Below, piece by piece: positions 1 through 8,309 of a DNA stretch of 64,000 nucleotides. Below the pieces are notes generated by a model. It saw only the letters and a list, made by a program, of their open reading frames with translations, had not been told where the DNA came from and ran no database searches. This DNA is from Streptomyces fradiae ATCC 10745 = DSM 40063. Its GTDB lineage: Bacteria > Actinomycetota > Actinomycetes > Streptomycetales > Streptomycetaceae. A program made the position numbers and the translations under genes. The DNA is taken from the NCBI RefSeq assembly GCF_008704425.1, contig NZ_CP023696.1, positions 558,001 to 622,000 on the forward strand. The letters run 5' to 3'. Each line of letters begins with the position of its first letter. Position 1 is the stretch's first letter.

Positions 1-282
1 GCCGATGGTGGCGAGGAAGCGGTGGACGTCGGCCTCGGTCAGTCCGATGCCGGTGTCCGTGACGGTGAGCGTGTCCCCGGTGCGCACGGTGATCGTGCCG
101 GGAGCGTCCGGGGCGATGGCCTGACGGGCGGTGATGGCGTCCACGGCGTTCTGCAGCAGCTCGCGCAGATAGACGCGGGGACTGGAGTAGAGGTGGTGGG
201 AGAGCAGGTCGACCAGGCCGCGCAGGTCGACCTGGAAGGTGTGGGCGGTCTCGGAAGGGGACACCGGACGGGAATCCTTCAC
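1..282 (-). CDS. HSP90-family (HtpG-like) chaperone, N-terminal fragment cut by the window edge
   Basis: Only the first 94 residues lie in the window. They show the GHKL ATPase fold of HSP90: ELLQNAVDAI (residues 41-50), with the ATP/Mg-binding Glu and Asn, then DTGIGL (76-81). The N-terminus HTFQVDLRGLVDLLSHHLYS aligns with the first strand and helix of HtpG. The start is taken as GTG at 282 because the family usually has only a short lead before this strand. A GTG at 309 is also in frame, and neither has a good ribosome site. The sequence is divergent from standard HtpG, so it may be the second HSP90-like protein found in many Streptomyces. It lies 110 bases downstream of, and on the same strand as, a helical-repeat-like protein and may be cotranscribed with it. 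Confidence 0.8.
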   Translation of the reverse strand, partial: MKDSRPVSPSETAHTFQVDLRGLVDLLSHHLYSSPRVYLRELLQNAVDAITARQAIAPDAPGTITVRTGDTLTVTDTGIGLTEADVHRFLATIG

Positions 283-392
283 TGGCGCGTCCGCGCCGGC
301 GGACGGCACGGACGGGAGGACGGGCGGAAAGGGGGGCGGGCGAAAGGGCGGGGTCGGGCGCGGCGCCCGTCTCGGCGTACACGCCCCGCGGG

Positions 393-1370
393 TCAGCGCC
401 CGGCGGCCGAACGGTGCTTGCGGTAGGCCGCGACCGGGTCGGAGGCGTTCAGGTAGTCCCACGGGGACTCGGTGACACGCCCCTGCGTGGCCTGGAAGCA
501 CTCCCGCGCGCCGGTCCGGTCGCCGGCCAGTGAGAACGCCATCGCGAAGCTGTTCAGCAGCCCGAGCCACGGGCCCTCGTGCACGAAGTCCGGATGCCGG
601 TACGAGTGGTCCGCCGCCTGCCGCAGCGACTGCGCCACCTCGGGCCGCCGCATGTACGCGGCGTCGGGCCCCGAGTCGAGCGACAGCCACTCCTCGATGT
701 GCGCGTCCGGCACCAGCCGGCCCAGTGGCGTGCCGCCGGGGGCCGTGAACACGGACTCGCGGGCGAACGCGTGCATCTCCTCGTGCGACCCGCCCCACTT
801 CTCGCAGATCTGCTGCAACCGCTGCGTGTGCGCGCCCAGGTGGTACGGGTGCCGGCGCACGGTCGCCTCGAACCGGCGGCGCGCCGTGACCTGCCCCACC
901 TCCAGGCCGCGGCCGGTGACCTGGAGGACGTACCAGGGCGACGTCCAGTCCGGCTCGAGCTCGGCGGCCTCGTACAGCCATTCCTCGGCCTGGCGCAGCC
1001 GGGAGTGGAACAGCTCGAACTGGGAGCGTGAGACGTCCTTGGCGCGGGCCGCGGTCCGGGCCTCCCAGCCCCAGCTGACGTACCGTATGCCCGCGACGGT
1101 CCGCGCGAGCGCCGACTCCGGCTCCGCCGTCAGCACGTCGGTGATCCAGCGCTCCACCCCGGCCGTCTCGCCGACGGCCCACAGGAGCCCCGTACGGTCC
1201 TCGCTCTCCGGTCGCGCCTCCAGCAGGTCCCGCACGGCGGGCCAGTCCGCCGCGGCGGCGGCCGCGCGCATCCGCGCCACGTCCGGATCGCCGGAGTCCC
1301 TCTCCAGCCGCGCCCCGGGACGGCCGGTCCACCGTCCCAGCGTGAGCCCCCGATCACGGAGCAACGCCAT
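393..1370 (-). CDS. Uncharacterised helical protein, paralogue of the divergent gene at 1678
   Basis: A 325-residue protein with no signal peptide or membrane segment. The composition (many Trp, Arg, Glu and evenly spaced helices) suggests an alpha-helical, perhaps TPR-like repeat fold. It aligns with the gene at 1678-2778: both have a segment of the form HPYHLGAHTQRLQQICEKW / PHHYEGHWQALQYWCAKW, followed by FAR..V..APPG(S/T)PL. It may belong to the DUF4034-type Streptomyces family, but this is not certain. The start is ATG at 1370, preceded by AAGGGG at 8 bases; an in-frame GTG lies at 1379. The HSP90-like gene follows on the same strand. Function unknown. Confidence 0.75.
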   Translation of the reverse strand: MALLRDRGLTLGRWTGRPGARLERDSGDPDVARMRAAAAAADWPAVRDLLEARPESEDRTGLLWAVGETAGVERWITDVLTAEPESALARTVAGIRYVSWGWEARTAARAKDVSRSQFELFHSRLRQAEEWLYEAAELEPDWTSPWYVLQVTGRGLEVGQVTARRRFEATVRRHPYHLGAHTQRLQQICEKWGGSHEEMHAFARESVFTAPGGTPLGRLVPDAHIEEWLSLDSGPDAAYMRRPEVAQSLRQAADHSYRHPDFVHEGPWLGLLNSFAMAFSLAGDRTGARECFQATQGRVTESPWDYLNASDPVAAYRKHRSAAGR

Positions 1371-1677
1371 CGTCCCCACCCCTTGTGTCTCTCACAGGGA
1401 GGCAAGTGATCACCCCCCTCGTGGAGGTAGTGACTATCACGCGCGACTGACATTCGCACATCCGTCCGCGAGAGCCGTTCCGCCGCCCTCCGCGCCCCCG
1501 GACCACGCAGAGGGCTGAGGCACGGCGCCCGGTCCCCTGCCCGGGGCCGGTCCGATCGCTGACGGTCACCGGTACACGCGCCCGAAGTGGGCGCGGACCG
1601 GTGCCCCCCTGTGACCTCGCCTTATCGTTGGCCTTGACTGTTGCGAAGCGTGACGGGCTCGTGAATGATCCCCCGGT
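1371..1677. promoter_or_regulatory. Divergent promoter region between the two helical paralogues
   Basis: A 307-base gap between two genes that point away from each other, so it must hold both promoters. It contains GTGATCACCCCC at about 1407 facing GACTATCACG at about 1432, a possible loose inverted pair. No clear -35/-10 pair and no small ORF with a convincing ribosome site were found. Confidence 0.45.
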
Positions 1678-2778
1678 GTGACCCTCATCCTCGCCGTCGT
1701 GCTCGGCGTGCTCCTCGTCGTCCTGCACCGGCTGTTCGTCGCCCCTCGCCGCGGCGGAGAGCACTTCGTGGCCTCCGACTACGGTCTGCCGCCCCGTGAG
1801 CAGCTCGACTCGCGGCGTCCCGGCCCGCCCCCTCCGGCGCACCGCACGGAGGAGCGGCAGACCGTCGCCAACGCCGCGTGGGAAGGGGACTGGCGGTCCG
1901 CCGAGCGGTACGTCCGGGCGGCGGGCGAGGACTGGGACGAGCGCTGGGACCGGCTGGAGCTGCTGCAGCAGGTCGCCCGGGAGGACGACGCCTGGCTCGA
2001 CGCCTGGCGCGCCGCCGAGCCCGGGAACTGCGACGCGGCCACCCTGCACGCGAGCCTCATGGTCCACCGCGCCTGGGAGATCCGGGGAAGCGGCTATGCC
2101 CACGAGGTCGACGCCTCTGACATGAACCGCTTCCGTGCCATGCTGCCGGCCGCGATCGAGGAGGCGCGGCGGGCGGCGCTGCTCGACCCCGCGAACCCGG
2201 GCCCGTGGGTCGTGATGGTCACGGCGGCGCGCGGAGCCCAGTACCGCCACGCGCAGTTCGAGCCGCTGTGGGAAGGGCTCGTCGCCCGGGCCCCCCACCA
2301 CTACGAGGGCCACTGGCAGGCCCTCCAGTACTGGTGCGCGAAGTGGTTCGGCAGCGACCGGCGGATGATGCGGTTCGCCCGCCAGGCGGTCCGCAAGGCC
2401 CCGCCCGGCAGTCCGCTGGCCGGGATCTACCTCCACGCGCTGAACGAGCTGGCCGAGCGGTCCGCCGTCGGCGCGCCGGCCGTCACACCGATGGCGAGGA
2501 GCGTGCTGAAGCAGGTCGCCGCCTCGTTCGACCGGGTCGCGCCCGACGACGAGCGCCTGCCGGCCCTGCGCCACCTGCTGGCCCACCACATGCTCCGGTC
2601 GATGATGTACGCGCCGGCCCTGGAGCAGTTCCGCCTGATCGGACCGTGGTGCGGCGCCGAACCCTGGCGTAGGGGCGGGGATCCGGTCACGGCCTTCGAG
2701 AAGGCCCGCGGCACGGCCGCGAAGCTGTCCCGCACCCGGCCCGCCCCGCAGCCGCCGGTGCACAGGATGGGCCGCTAG
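1678..2778 (+). CDS. Membrane-anchored helical protein, paralogue of the gene at 393-1370
   Basis: A 366-residue protein starting at GTG 1678. Residues 2-18 form one hydrophobic segment (LILAVVLGVLLVVLH), followed by Arg-rich residues, consistent with a single N-terminal membrane anchor and a cytoplasmic body. The body is helical and repeats the architecture of the divergent neighbour, including W..L..WCAKWFGSDRRMMRFARQAV and a C-terminal GDPVTAFEKAR matching SDPVAAYRKHR. The neighbour lacks the membrane anchor. The pair may therefore act together, one at the membrane and one in the cytoplasm; that is inference. No known function. Confidence 0.78.
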   Translation: MTLILAVVLGVLLVVLHRLFVAPRRGGEHFVASDYGLPPREQLDSRRPGPPPPAHRTEERQTVANAAWEGDWRSAERYVRAAGEDWDERWDRLELLQQVAREDDAWLDAWRAAEPGNCDAATLHASLMVHRAWEIRGSGYAHEVDASDMNRFRAMLPAAIEEARRAALLDPANPGPWVVMVTAARGAQYRHAQFEPLWEGLVARAPHHYEGHWQALQYWCAKWFGSDRRMMRFARQAVRKAPPGSPLAGIYLHALNELAERSAVGAPAVTPMARSVLKQVAASFDRVAPDDERLPALRHLLAHHMLRSMMYAPALEQFRLIGPWCGAEPWRRGGDPVTAFEKARGTAAKLSRTRPAPQPPVHRMGR

Positions 2779-3050
2779 CGCTGCCCGGGGAACGACGGCC
2801 GGACCTGACGCTCCGGGTCCCGGACCCGCGCCGGTAAGCCGAGGCGGACCTCGCGGTACGGCTCGTCCTGGCCGGTCTCCGCCGGCCTCGGCGAAGGAGT
2901 GCGCGGCGGTGGGACGGGAGCACCGCCACCGCGGCCTCCGCGCTCCGCGCGGAACCGGCGGCTCCCGGCATACGGCGTACCGGCCGGAGGCGGCCCGGGG
3001 GCCGGGCGGCCGGCGTCCGGCTTCGCGGCCGTGCCCCCGCGGGAAGCGGG

Positions 3051-3470
3051 TCAGGCACCGGTGTGCAGGGCGTCGCCGCGCAGGAGGGGCTGCGCCGGGG
3101 CGTGGGCCGGGTCGGTGCCCTGATCCGCGACGCGGTTGTGCTCGTCGACGAAGAGCACACGCGGGCGCAGGTCTCGGGCCTCGGCGTCCGGGACGGTGGC
3201 GTAGGCGACGATGATCACCAGGTCTCCGGGGGAGACCAGCCGCGCCGCCGCGCCGTTGACGCCGATGACCCCGCTGCCGCGGGCTCCCTCGATGGTGTAG
3301 GTCGACAGCCGGGCGCCGTTGTTGACGTCGACGATGTCGACCTTCTCACCGGGCAGGATGTCGGCCGCTTCCAGCAGGTCCGCGTCGATGGTCAGCGAGC
3401 CGACGTAGTGCAGGTCGGACTGGGTGACGGTGGCTCGGTGGATCTTGGACTTCATCATGGTGCGCAGCAT
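3051..3470 (-). CDS. panD: Aspartate 1-decarboxylase (pyruvoyl enzyme)
   Basis: A 139-residue PanD proenzyme. It makes beta-alanine from L-aspartate for pantothenate and coenzyme A. The N-terminus [20 protein letters not shown] is typical, and the self-cleavage site Gly24-Ser25 in HYVGSLTID is intact, so the mature enzyme should form its pyruvoyl group. ATG at 3470 is preceded by GGAAGG at about 10 bases. No panB or panC is adjacent. Its neighbours are a LuxR-type regulator and an amino-acid adenylation enzyme, so it may supply beta-alanine to the adjoining cluster as well as to general metabolism. That role is inference; it could simply be the chromosomal panD. Confidence 0.95.
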   Translation of the reverse strand: MLRTMMKSKIHRATVTQSDLHYVGSLTIDADLLEAADILPGEKVDIVDVNNGARLSTYTIEGARGSGVIGVNGAAARLVSPGDLVIIVAYATVPDAEARDLRPRVLFVDEHNRVADQGTDPAHAPAQPLLRGDALHTGA

Positions 3471-3532
3471 GGGAACGCGGCCTTCCGGTGAGAGGGGAAC
3501 GACCCTTCAGGAGTAGCCGCGGGTGCCGGGCC

Positions 3533-3561
3533 CTCACAAGCGGACCGTTCGGGTATGTCAA
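3533..3561 (-). promoter_or_regulatory. Candidate panD promoter
   Basis: On the minus strand a perfect TTGACA (3561-3556) is followed after 17 bases by TGTGAG (3538-3533), a weak -10. It would give a leader of about 60 bases before the panD ATG. The -35 is convincing and the -10 is poor. Confidence 0.35.
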
Positions 3562-3682
3562 CGCGTCCGGCGCCTGGTGCGCGCCGTTGACACTCCCGGC
3601 ACCCGGCGAGCCCGCGTAGTTTGGCGGGCGTCGGAGAGCGCCGAGTGCCGGGAGGTGGAAACGCGGTGCGTGCTTCCCGCTG

Positions 3683-4357
3683 TCAGAGCAGCCCGATCCT
3701 GAGCGCGGTGATGACCGCGGCTGTCCGGTTCGGCGCCCCCAGCTTCAGCAGGATGGAGCCGACCAGGCGCTTCGCACCGTGCGCGGATATGCCGAGGCAG
3801 CGGGCCACCTGCTTGTTGCTCAGCCCGTCGGCCAGGAGCAGCAGGGTCTCGGTCTCCCGTGGAGTCAGCGGGATCGTGACCGGCTCCGCGTCCCTGCGCC
3901 GGCTGCGGTTGCTCATCAGCAGACGCTTGGCGAGCGAGGCCGGCATGGGCACCTCGCCCATGGCCAGCCGCTGCAGGGCGTTCTCCAGCGCGCGGGCGGA
4001 GAGGGAGTCGAGCGGAAGGAATCCGTCGGCGGGCAGGGAGGCGAAGTCGGCGCCGTTGCGGTCGTACAGGTCGTCCCCCAGCACCAGGACGGGCGGCAGT
4101 CCGTCGCGCTGCCTCTCGTCGAACTCGCCGAGCAGTCCCCACTGTTCCGCGGCGACGATCAGCACGTCGTAGTCCTCGGCGGCCACCGCCATCGACGCGG
4201 CGTCCAGCGGGAGCGCTCGTACGGTCCGCACATCCGGCAGCTTGCGCAGCACGGTCTCCATCCCGGTCCGCACCACTTCGCTTTCGATGACGATGGCTAC
4301 ATTCAGCGTGTCCTTTGCTTCCTCAGCCGTTATCAGTCCTGCGCTTAGGTCTTGCAC
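3683..4357 (-). CDS. LuxR/NarL-type response regulator, likely cluster regulator
   Basis: A 224-residue protein. The first about 120 residues resemble a receiver domain (LNVAIVIESEVVRTGMETVL, then YDVLIVAAEQWGLL). The usual phospho-acceptor is not clearly placed: the strand ends in IVAAEQ rather than D. It may therefore be an atypical, non-phosphorylated receiver. The C-terminal about 65 residues form a LuxR helix-turn-helix (LTPRETETLLLLADGLSNKQVARCLGIS). GTG at 4357 is chosen because GGGGGAA sits 5 bases upstream and the receiver-like part follows soon after; the open frame extends to 4483. No sensor kinase is adjacent. It diverges from the adenylation enzyme across an AT-richer gap, a usual layout for a pathway regulator. 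Confidence 0.8.
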   Translation of the reverse strand: MQDLSAGLITAEEAKDTLNVAIVIESEVVRTGMETVLRKLPDVRTVRALPLDAASMAVAAEDYDVLIVAAEQWGLLGEFDERQRDGLPPVLVLGDDLYDRNGADFASLPADGFLPLDSLSARALENALQRLAMGEVPMPASLAKRLLMSNRSRRRDAEPVTIPLTPRETETLLLLADGLSNKQVARCLGISAHGAKRLVGSILLKLGAPNRTAAVITALRIGLL

Positions 4358-4474
4358 CAGTATTCCCCCGCGGCTCAAACGTTCGCCAAGTTGAACATCG
4401 GCTAATCCGACTACGCAAAACGTTTCTGCAATCTTCAGCAACGCCTTTCGCGGTCTCATCAGGAAGGACGGCAG
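4358..4474. promoter_or_regulatory. AT-richer divergent promoter with two AAACGTT boxes
   Basis: This gap between the regulator and the adenylation gene is clearly less GC-rich than its surroundings. AAACGTT occurs at 4377-4383 and AAACGTTT at 4418-4425, both near-palindromic, with centres 41 bases apart (about four helical turns). They are candidate operators for the LuxR-type protein or another factor. GGAAGGAC at about 8 bases upstream is the ribosome site of the plus-strand gene. Confidence 0.45.
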
Positions 4475-5995
4475 ATGGAGCAATCGCCCCTATCCGGCAC
4501 GGATATGGCGGATCGTCAGCAGTCGCTCGCCGACTGGTTCCGCCGCGGTCTCGCGGTGAATCCCGAGGGCGTCGCGGCCCGTGACGCGACCACGCGGCTG
4601 ACCTACCGCGAAATGGACCGCCTGGCCCTCGCGCTCGCCGGCCTGATCCGCCGGGCGGCGCCTCGGGCCGAGCGGATCGGTGTGCTGATGGACCGTGGCG
4701 CGCATGCCTACGCGGCCCTGCTGGGCGTTCTGTACGCGGGTGCCACCGTCGTCCCGATGAACCCGGAGTACCCGGCGGAGCGCACCCGCTTCATGGCGGA
4801 GTCGGCCGGGGTCCAGGCGGTCGTCGCGGACGCCGCCGGGCGGGCGGCGGCCGGCTCCTGGGGGGCGGTTCCGGTCGTGCGCGCCGAGGACTGGCTGGGC
4901 AGCCCCGAGGAGGGGCTGCGGTCCCCCGCACCCCCCGCGGAGCTCGCCTACATCGTCTTCACCTCCGGGACGACGGGCCGGCCCAAGGGCGTGCCGATCG
5001 CCCAGCGGAACATCGCGCACTACCTGGAGGTGATCCACGCCCGCTACGCGTTCACCCCGGACGACGTGTTCTCCCAGATCTCCGACCTGACCTTCGATCT
5101 GTCGGTCTTCGACCTCTACGCGGCCTGGGGCGCGGGTGGTTCGGTCGTCACCGTGAAGCCCGCCCACTTCCTGCGGGTGGCACGGTTCATCGCCGCCCAC
5201 GGCATCACCGTCTGGCTGTCGGCGCCCAGTCTGGTCGCCCTGCTGCGCAGACACTCCGCCATGGCCCCCGGCTCCCTCCCCGGCCTGCGCTGGAGCCTGT
5301 TCTGCGGCGAGCCCCTGCTGGAGCGGGACGCCGCCGACTGGCTCCGGGCCGCGCACGGTTCCACGGTGGAGAACCTCTACGGTCCCACCGAAGCGACGAT
5401 CACCTGCACCGCGCACCGCTACGTTCCGGAGGTGTCCGCGCGGCTCGTGGTGAACGGCGTGCTGCCGATCGGCGCCCTCCACCCGGGCCTGGCGGCCCTC
5501 GTCGTCGACCCCGACGCGCCGGAGGAGGAGAACCCGCACGGTGACGGGGAGCTGTGCGTCACCGGTCCCCAGACGTTCGGCGGGTACCTGGATCCGGCCG
5601 ATGACGCGGGCCGCTTCCTCACCCTCGGCGGGCGGCGCTGGTACCGGACCGGTGACCTGGTCCGCCGGCTGCCCGGCGGGGAGCTGGCCTTCCTCGGGCG
5701 GCGCGACCACCAGGTCAAGGTCCGTGGACGGCGGATCGAACTCGCGGAGGTCGACTGGGGGCTGCGTCGCTGCGCCGGGGTGCGCGAGGCCGTGACCGTG
5801 CTGGCCGGCGACCACCTCGTGGGCTTCTGCGCCGGAACGGACGCCGATCCCGGCCTGATCCTCAAGGAGCTGGCCGGGATCCTGCCGAGCCACAGCCTGC
5901 CCCGTCGCGTGGTCGTGCTGGCGGAGTTCCCGCTCACCCACAACCGGAAGATCGACCGGCGGGCCCTGGCCGAACTGGCCCGCACCCCGGCGTAA
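4475..5995 (+). CDS. Stand-alone amino-acid adenylation enzyme (acyl carrier protein ligase type)
   Basis: A 506-residue AMP-binding enzyme with all NRPS-type core motifs: A3 FTSGTTGRPKGV (162-173), A4 FDLSVFD (207-213), A5 LYGPTEATI (301-309), YRTGDL, and the C-terminal catalytic Lys492 in NRKIDRRAL. There is no fused carrier or condensation domain, so it should activate an amino acid and load it onto a separate carrier, most likely the ACP at 15905. The Asp at the start of A4 fits binding of an alpha-amino group. The closest functional precedents are the stand-alone ligases of macrolactam beta-amino acid pathways (VinN, VinM). The substrate cannot be read from sequence here. ATG 4475 follows GGAAGGAC. 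It converges on the decarboxylase with a 12-base gap. Confidence 0.88.
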   Translation: MEQSPLSGTDMADRQQSLADWFRRGLAVNPEGVAARDATTRLTYREMDRLALALAGLIRRAAPRAERIGVLMDRGAHAYAALLGVLYAGATVVPMNPEYPAERTRFMAESAGVQAVVADAAGRAAAGSWGAVPVVRAEDWLGSPEEGLRSPAPPAELAYIVFTSGTTGRPKGVPIAQRNIAHYLEVIHARYAFTPDDVFSQISDLTFDLSVFDLYAAWGAGGSVVTVKPAHFLRVARFIAAHGITVWLSAPSLVALLRRHSAMAPGSLPGLRWSLFCGEPLLERDAADWLRAAHGSTVENLYGPTEATITCTAHRYVPEVSARLVVNGVLPIGALHPGLAALVVDPDAPEEENPHGDGELCVTGPQTFGGYLDPADDAGRFLTLGGRRWYRTGDLVRRLPGGELAFLGRRDHQVKVRGRRIELAEVDWGLRRCAGVREAVTVLAGDHLVGFCAGTDADPGLILKELAGILPSHSLPRRVVVLAEFPLTHNRKIDRRALAELARTPA

Positions 5996-6007
5996 CGCGG
6001 GATGCCG

Positions 6008-7276
6008 TCACGGCCCTATCAGGTGCTGCCGGGCCAGCAGGTCCTCGGGGCGGTCGCGTTCGCGGACCAGGTGCGGCCGGCCGTCGCGCACCAGGACCTC
6101 GGCCGGGTAGCCGTGGCCGAGGAACTGCACGGGCGAGGCGGTCGGCCCGTACGCGCCGGAGCGCAGGACGCCGATGAGGTCGCCGGTGCGCAGCGGCGGC
6201 AGCGGGACGTTCTTGCCGAGGGTGTCGTTCGGGGTGCACAGCGGACCGGTGATCTGCCACGGCACCGGCTCACCGGAGCTCTCGCGGCCGAGCAGGCGCA
6301 TCGGGAAGTTCCGCTTCACGAAGGAGCCGATACCGACGGCGGCCATGTGATGGTGGGTGCCGCCGTCGACCACCGCGAAGTTCTCGCCCCGCGACGTCTT
6401 CAGGTACCGCACCCGCACGAGGTACACCCCGGCCGGCGCGGTGAGGTAGCGGCCCAGCTCCATGATGAGCCGGGTCTGCGGGTGGCGGGCGTGGAACTCC
6501 TCGACGACCGGGTTGAGACCGGCCGCCAGTTCGGCCGTGTCCAGCTCCTCCTCGCCGTCGAAGTAGGGGATGCCGAGCCCGCCGCCCACGTCCACGGTCC
6601 GAAGCGGGATGTCCAGCTCCGCGCCGACGCGTTCGGCCAGTTCGAAGATCCGCCGGGTGTTCTCCGTGATCACCGCCGCGTCGAGGATCCGGGTGCCCAT
6701 GTACGCCTGCACGCCGATGATCCGGGTGGCCGGGAACTCCTTGGCGAGACGGGGGCGGGCCAGCAGCTGCTCCTCGTCCATGCCGAACTGGCGCGGCCGG
6801 CCGCCCATGGTCAGCCGGGAGCCCTTGACCGAGAAGGCCGGATTGACCCGCAGGATCACCGGCGCAGGGATGCCCCGGGCGCGCGCCAGGCCGTCCAGCA
6901 GCGCGAGTTCGTCGAAGGACTCGCACACCACGGCGTGAATGCCGTGCTCCAGGGCGGCGGTGAGTTCCGTGCGGCTCTTTCCGGGGCCCACGAAGACGAT
7001 GTCGCCGGGATCGACGCCCGCCCGGACGGCTGTCAGCAGTTCGGCGGCCGAGCACACCTCGGCACGGGCCCCGCGCGAGGCGAGAGCGGCGAGGACGGAG
7101 ATGTTCGGGTTGGCCTTCAGCGAGTAGAAGAACTCCAGTTCCGGATGGAGCGCCGCTCTGAGCGTTCCGTACTGTGCGGCGAGGACGTCGTCGTCGTACA
7201 CGTAGAGCGGGGTACCGAATTCCTCCGCCAGCTCGGTGTAGGCGATGCCCTGGACACGGGGTCGTCCGTCGGTCAT
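6008..7276 (-). CDS. PLP-dependent fold-III decarboxylase, BtrK/VinO-like
   Basis: A 422-residue alanine-racemase-fold decarboxylase of the LysA superfamily. Lys54 in FFYSLKAN should form the PLP aldimine; DVGGGLGIPYF is the phosphate-binding glycine loop, and a LysA-like C-terminal barrel follows (VVDGGTHHHMAAV). ATG 7276 is preceded by AGGAAAGGAC. Free-standing members of this group in biosynthetic clusters (BtrK in butirosin, VinO in vicenistatin) decarboxylate an amino acid while it is tethered to a carrier protein. The cluster has its own ACP, adenylation enzyme and ATP-grasp ligase, so the same role is inferred. It is the last gene of the long minus-strand operon, 37 bases after the kinase. 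Diaminopimelate or another free amino acid as substrate is the alternative. Confidence 0.85.
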   Translation of the reverse strand: MTDGRPRVQGIAYTELAEEFGTPLYVYDDDVLAAQYGTLRAALHPELEFFYSLKANPNISVLAALASRGARAEVCSAAELLTAVRAGVDPGDIVFVGPGKSRTELTAALEHGIHAVVCESFDELALLDGLARARGIPAPVILRVNPAFSVKGSRLTMGGRPRQFGMDEEQLLARPRLAKEFPATRIIGVQAYMGTRILDAAVITENTRRIFELAERVGAELDIPLRTVDVGGGLGIPYFDGEEELDTAELAAGLNPVVEEFHARHPQTRLIMELGRYLTAPAGVYLVRVRYLKTSRGENFAVVDGGTHHHMAAVGIGSFVKRNFPMRLLGRESSGEPVPWQITGPLCTPNDTLGKNVPLPPLRTGDLIGVLRSGAYGPTASPVQFLGHGYPAEVLVRDGRPHLVRERDRPEDLLARQHLIGP

Positions 7277-7313
7277 GTGACCGGTCCTTTCCTGACGTGG
7301 GGCGGATACGGGT

Positions 7314-8309
7314 TCACAGCCGGCTGAGCCGGGCCCCGGCGGGGTCGAATCGGAACGGCTGCTCCGGCATGCCGTGCGCCGCCATCGCCGCGCGCACGCC
7401 CTCCCGGGCCGCGGCCGGGACATGCAGCAGGAGGAAACCGCCGCCGCCCGCGCCGAGGAGCTTGCCGCCGGTCGCCCCGGCCGCCAGCGCGTCCCGGTAG
7501 GCCCGGTCGACGCCGGGCAGGGAGACCCGGGCGCCGAGGCCCCGTTTCAGCTCCCAGTGGCGGCCGAGGATCCGGCCCACCTCCGTGGTGTCGCCCCGGG
7601 TCAGCGCCTCCCGCAGCGGGCCGGTCAGCTCCTTGATCTCGTGCAGCCGGGCCTCGGTGCCGCGCTCCCCGGAACCGGCCGCGCGGGCCTGGTCGCCGAG
7701 GACGGCGCCCGCGTCCCGGCTGGTCCCGGTGAAGTGCAGCACCAGTTCCTCGTCGAGGCGCCGTACGACGTCATCGGCGACGGGGACGTCCTCCACGGTG
7801 ACCTGGCCGTCGGTGGCGAAGTGCAGCTGACGGAAGCCGCCGAGGGCGGACAGGAAGTGGTCCTGCCGGCCCACCGGGCGGCCGAGGCCGTCCATCTCGA
7901 TGCCGCTGGCCGCCATGGCGAGGTCGTGCGGGGACCGCTCCTTCCCGGACAGCCCCGCGACCAGGGCCACGCAGAACGCCGCCGAGCTGCCCATGCCGCT
8001 GCCGCCGGGCACGTCGCCCGTGGAGAACAGGTCCACCGGGGAGCCGTCCCAGTGGCGCCGGAGGGCCTCGCGGGCGTAGGGGTTGGCGAGGCCGTCGACG
8101 GAGTCGGCGCTGCCGCACGAGTCCAGGCAGGCGCGGATCGCCGTCGCGGCACGGGCCCTTCTGCCGAACACGGTGACCCGCAGGTCGACGCTGGCGCCGA
8201 GCACGGTGCCGCCGAACCGATGCGCGTAGGCGGGCAGGTCGGTGCCGCCGCCCGCGAGGGAGATCCGCAGCGGAGCGCTGCTCACCCACAGGTCCGCCGC
8301 CCCGCTCAC
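7314..8309 (-). CDS. hddA: GHMP kinase, HddA-like heptose 7-phosphate 1-kinase
   Basis: A 331-residue sugar kinase. The N-terminus SAPLRISLAGGGTDLPAYAHRF is diagnostic of the HddA/LmbP group. The ATP loop PGGSGMGSSAAF and C-terminal KLLGAGGGGFLL complete the GHMP fold. HddA phosphorylates D-glycero-D-manno-heptose 7-phosphate at C1, and LmbP does the same for the lincomycin octose. gmhA- and gmhB-like genes nearby support a heptose substrate. The GTG start at 8309 overlaps the TGA of the upstream gene in GTGA, implying coupled translation. Confidence 0.88.
   Translation of the reverse strand: MSGAADLWVSSAPLRISLAGGGTDLPAYAHRFGGTVLGASVDLRVTVFGRRARAATAIRACLDSCGSADSVDGLANPYAREALRRHWDGSPVDLFSTGDVPGGSGMGSSAAFCVALVAGLSGKERSPHDLAMAASGIEMDGLGRPVGRQDHFLSALGGFRQLHFATDGQVTVEDVPVADDVVRRLDEELVLHFTGTSRDAGAVLGDQARAAGSGERGTEARLHEIKELTGPLREALTRGDTTEVGRILGRHWELKRGLGARVSLPGVDRAYRDALAAGATGGKLLGAGGGGFLLLHVPAAAREGVRAAMAAHGMPEQPFRFDPAGARLSRL

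Noticed and set aside
2779..3050. Short open frames between the helical paralogue and panD
   Set aside because: No ribosome site and Arg/Pro/Gly-rich translations. Nothing is annotated in this 272-base gap.
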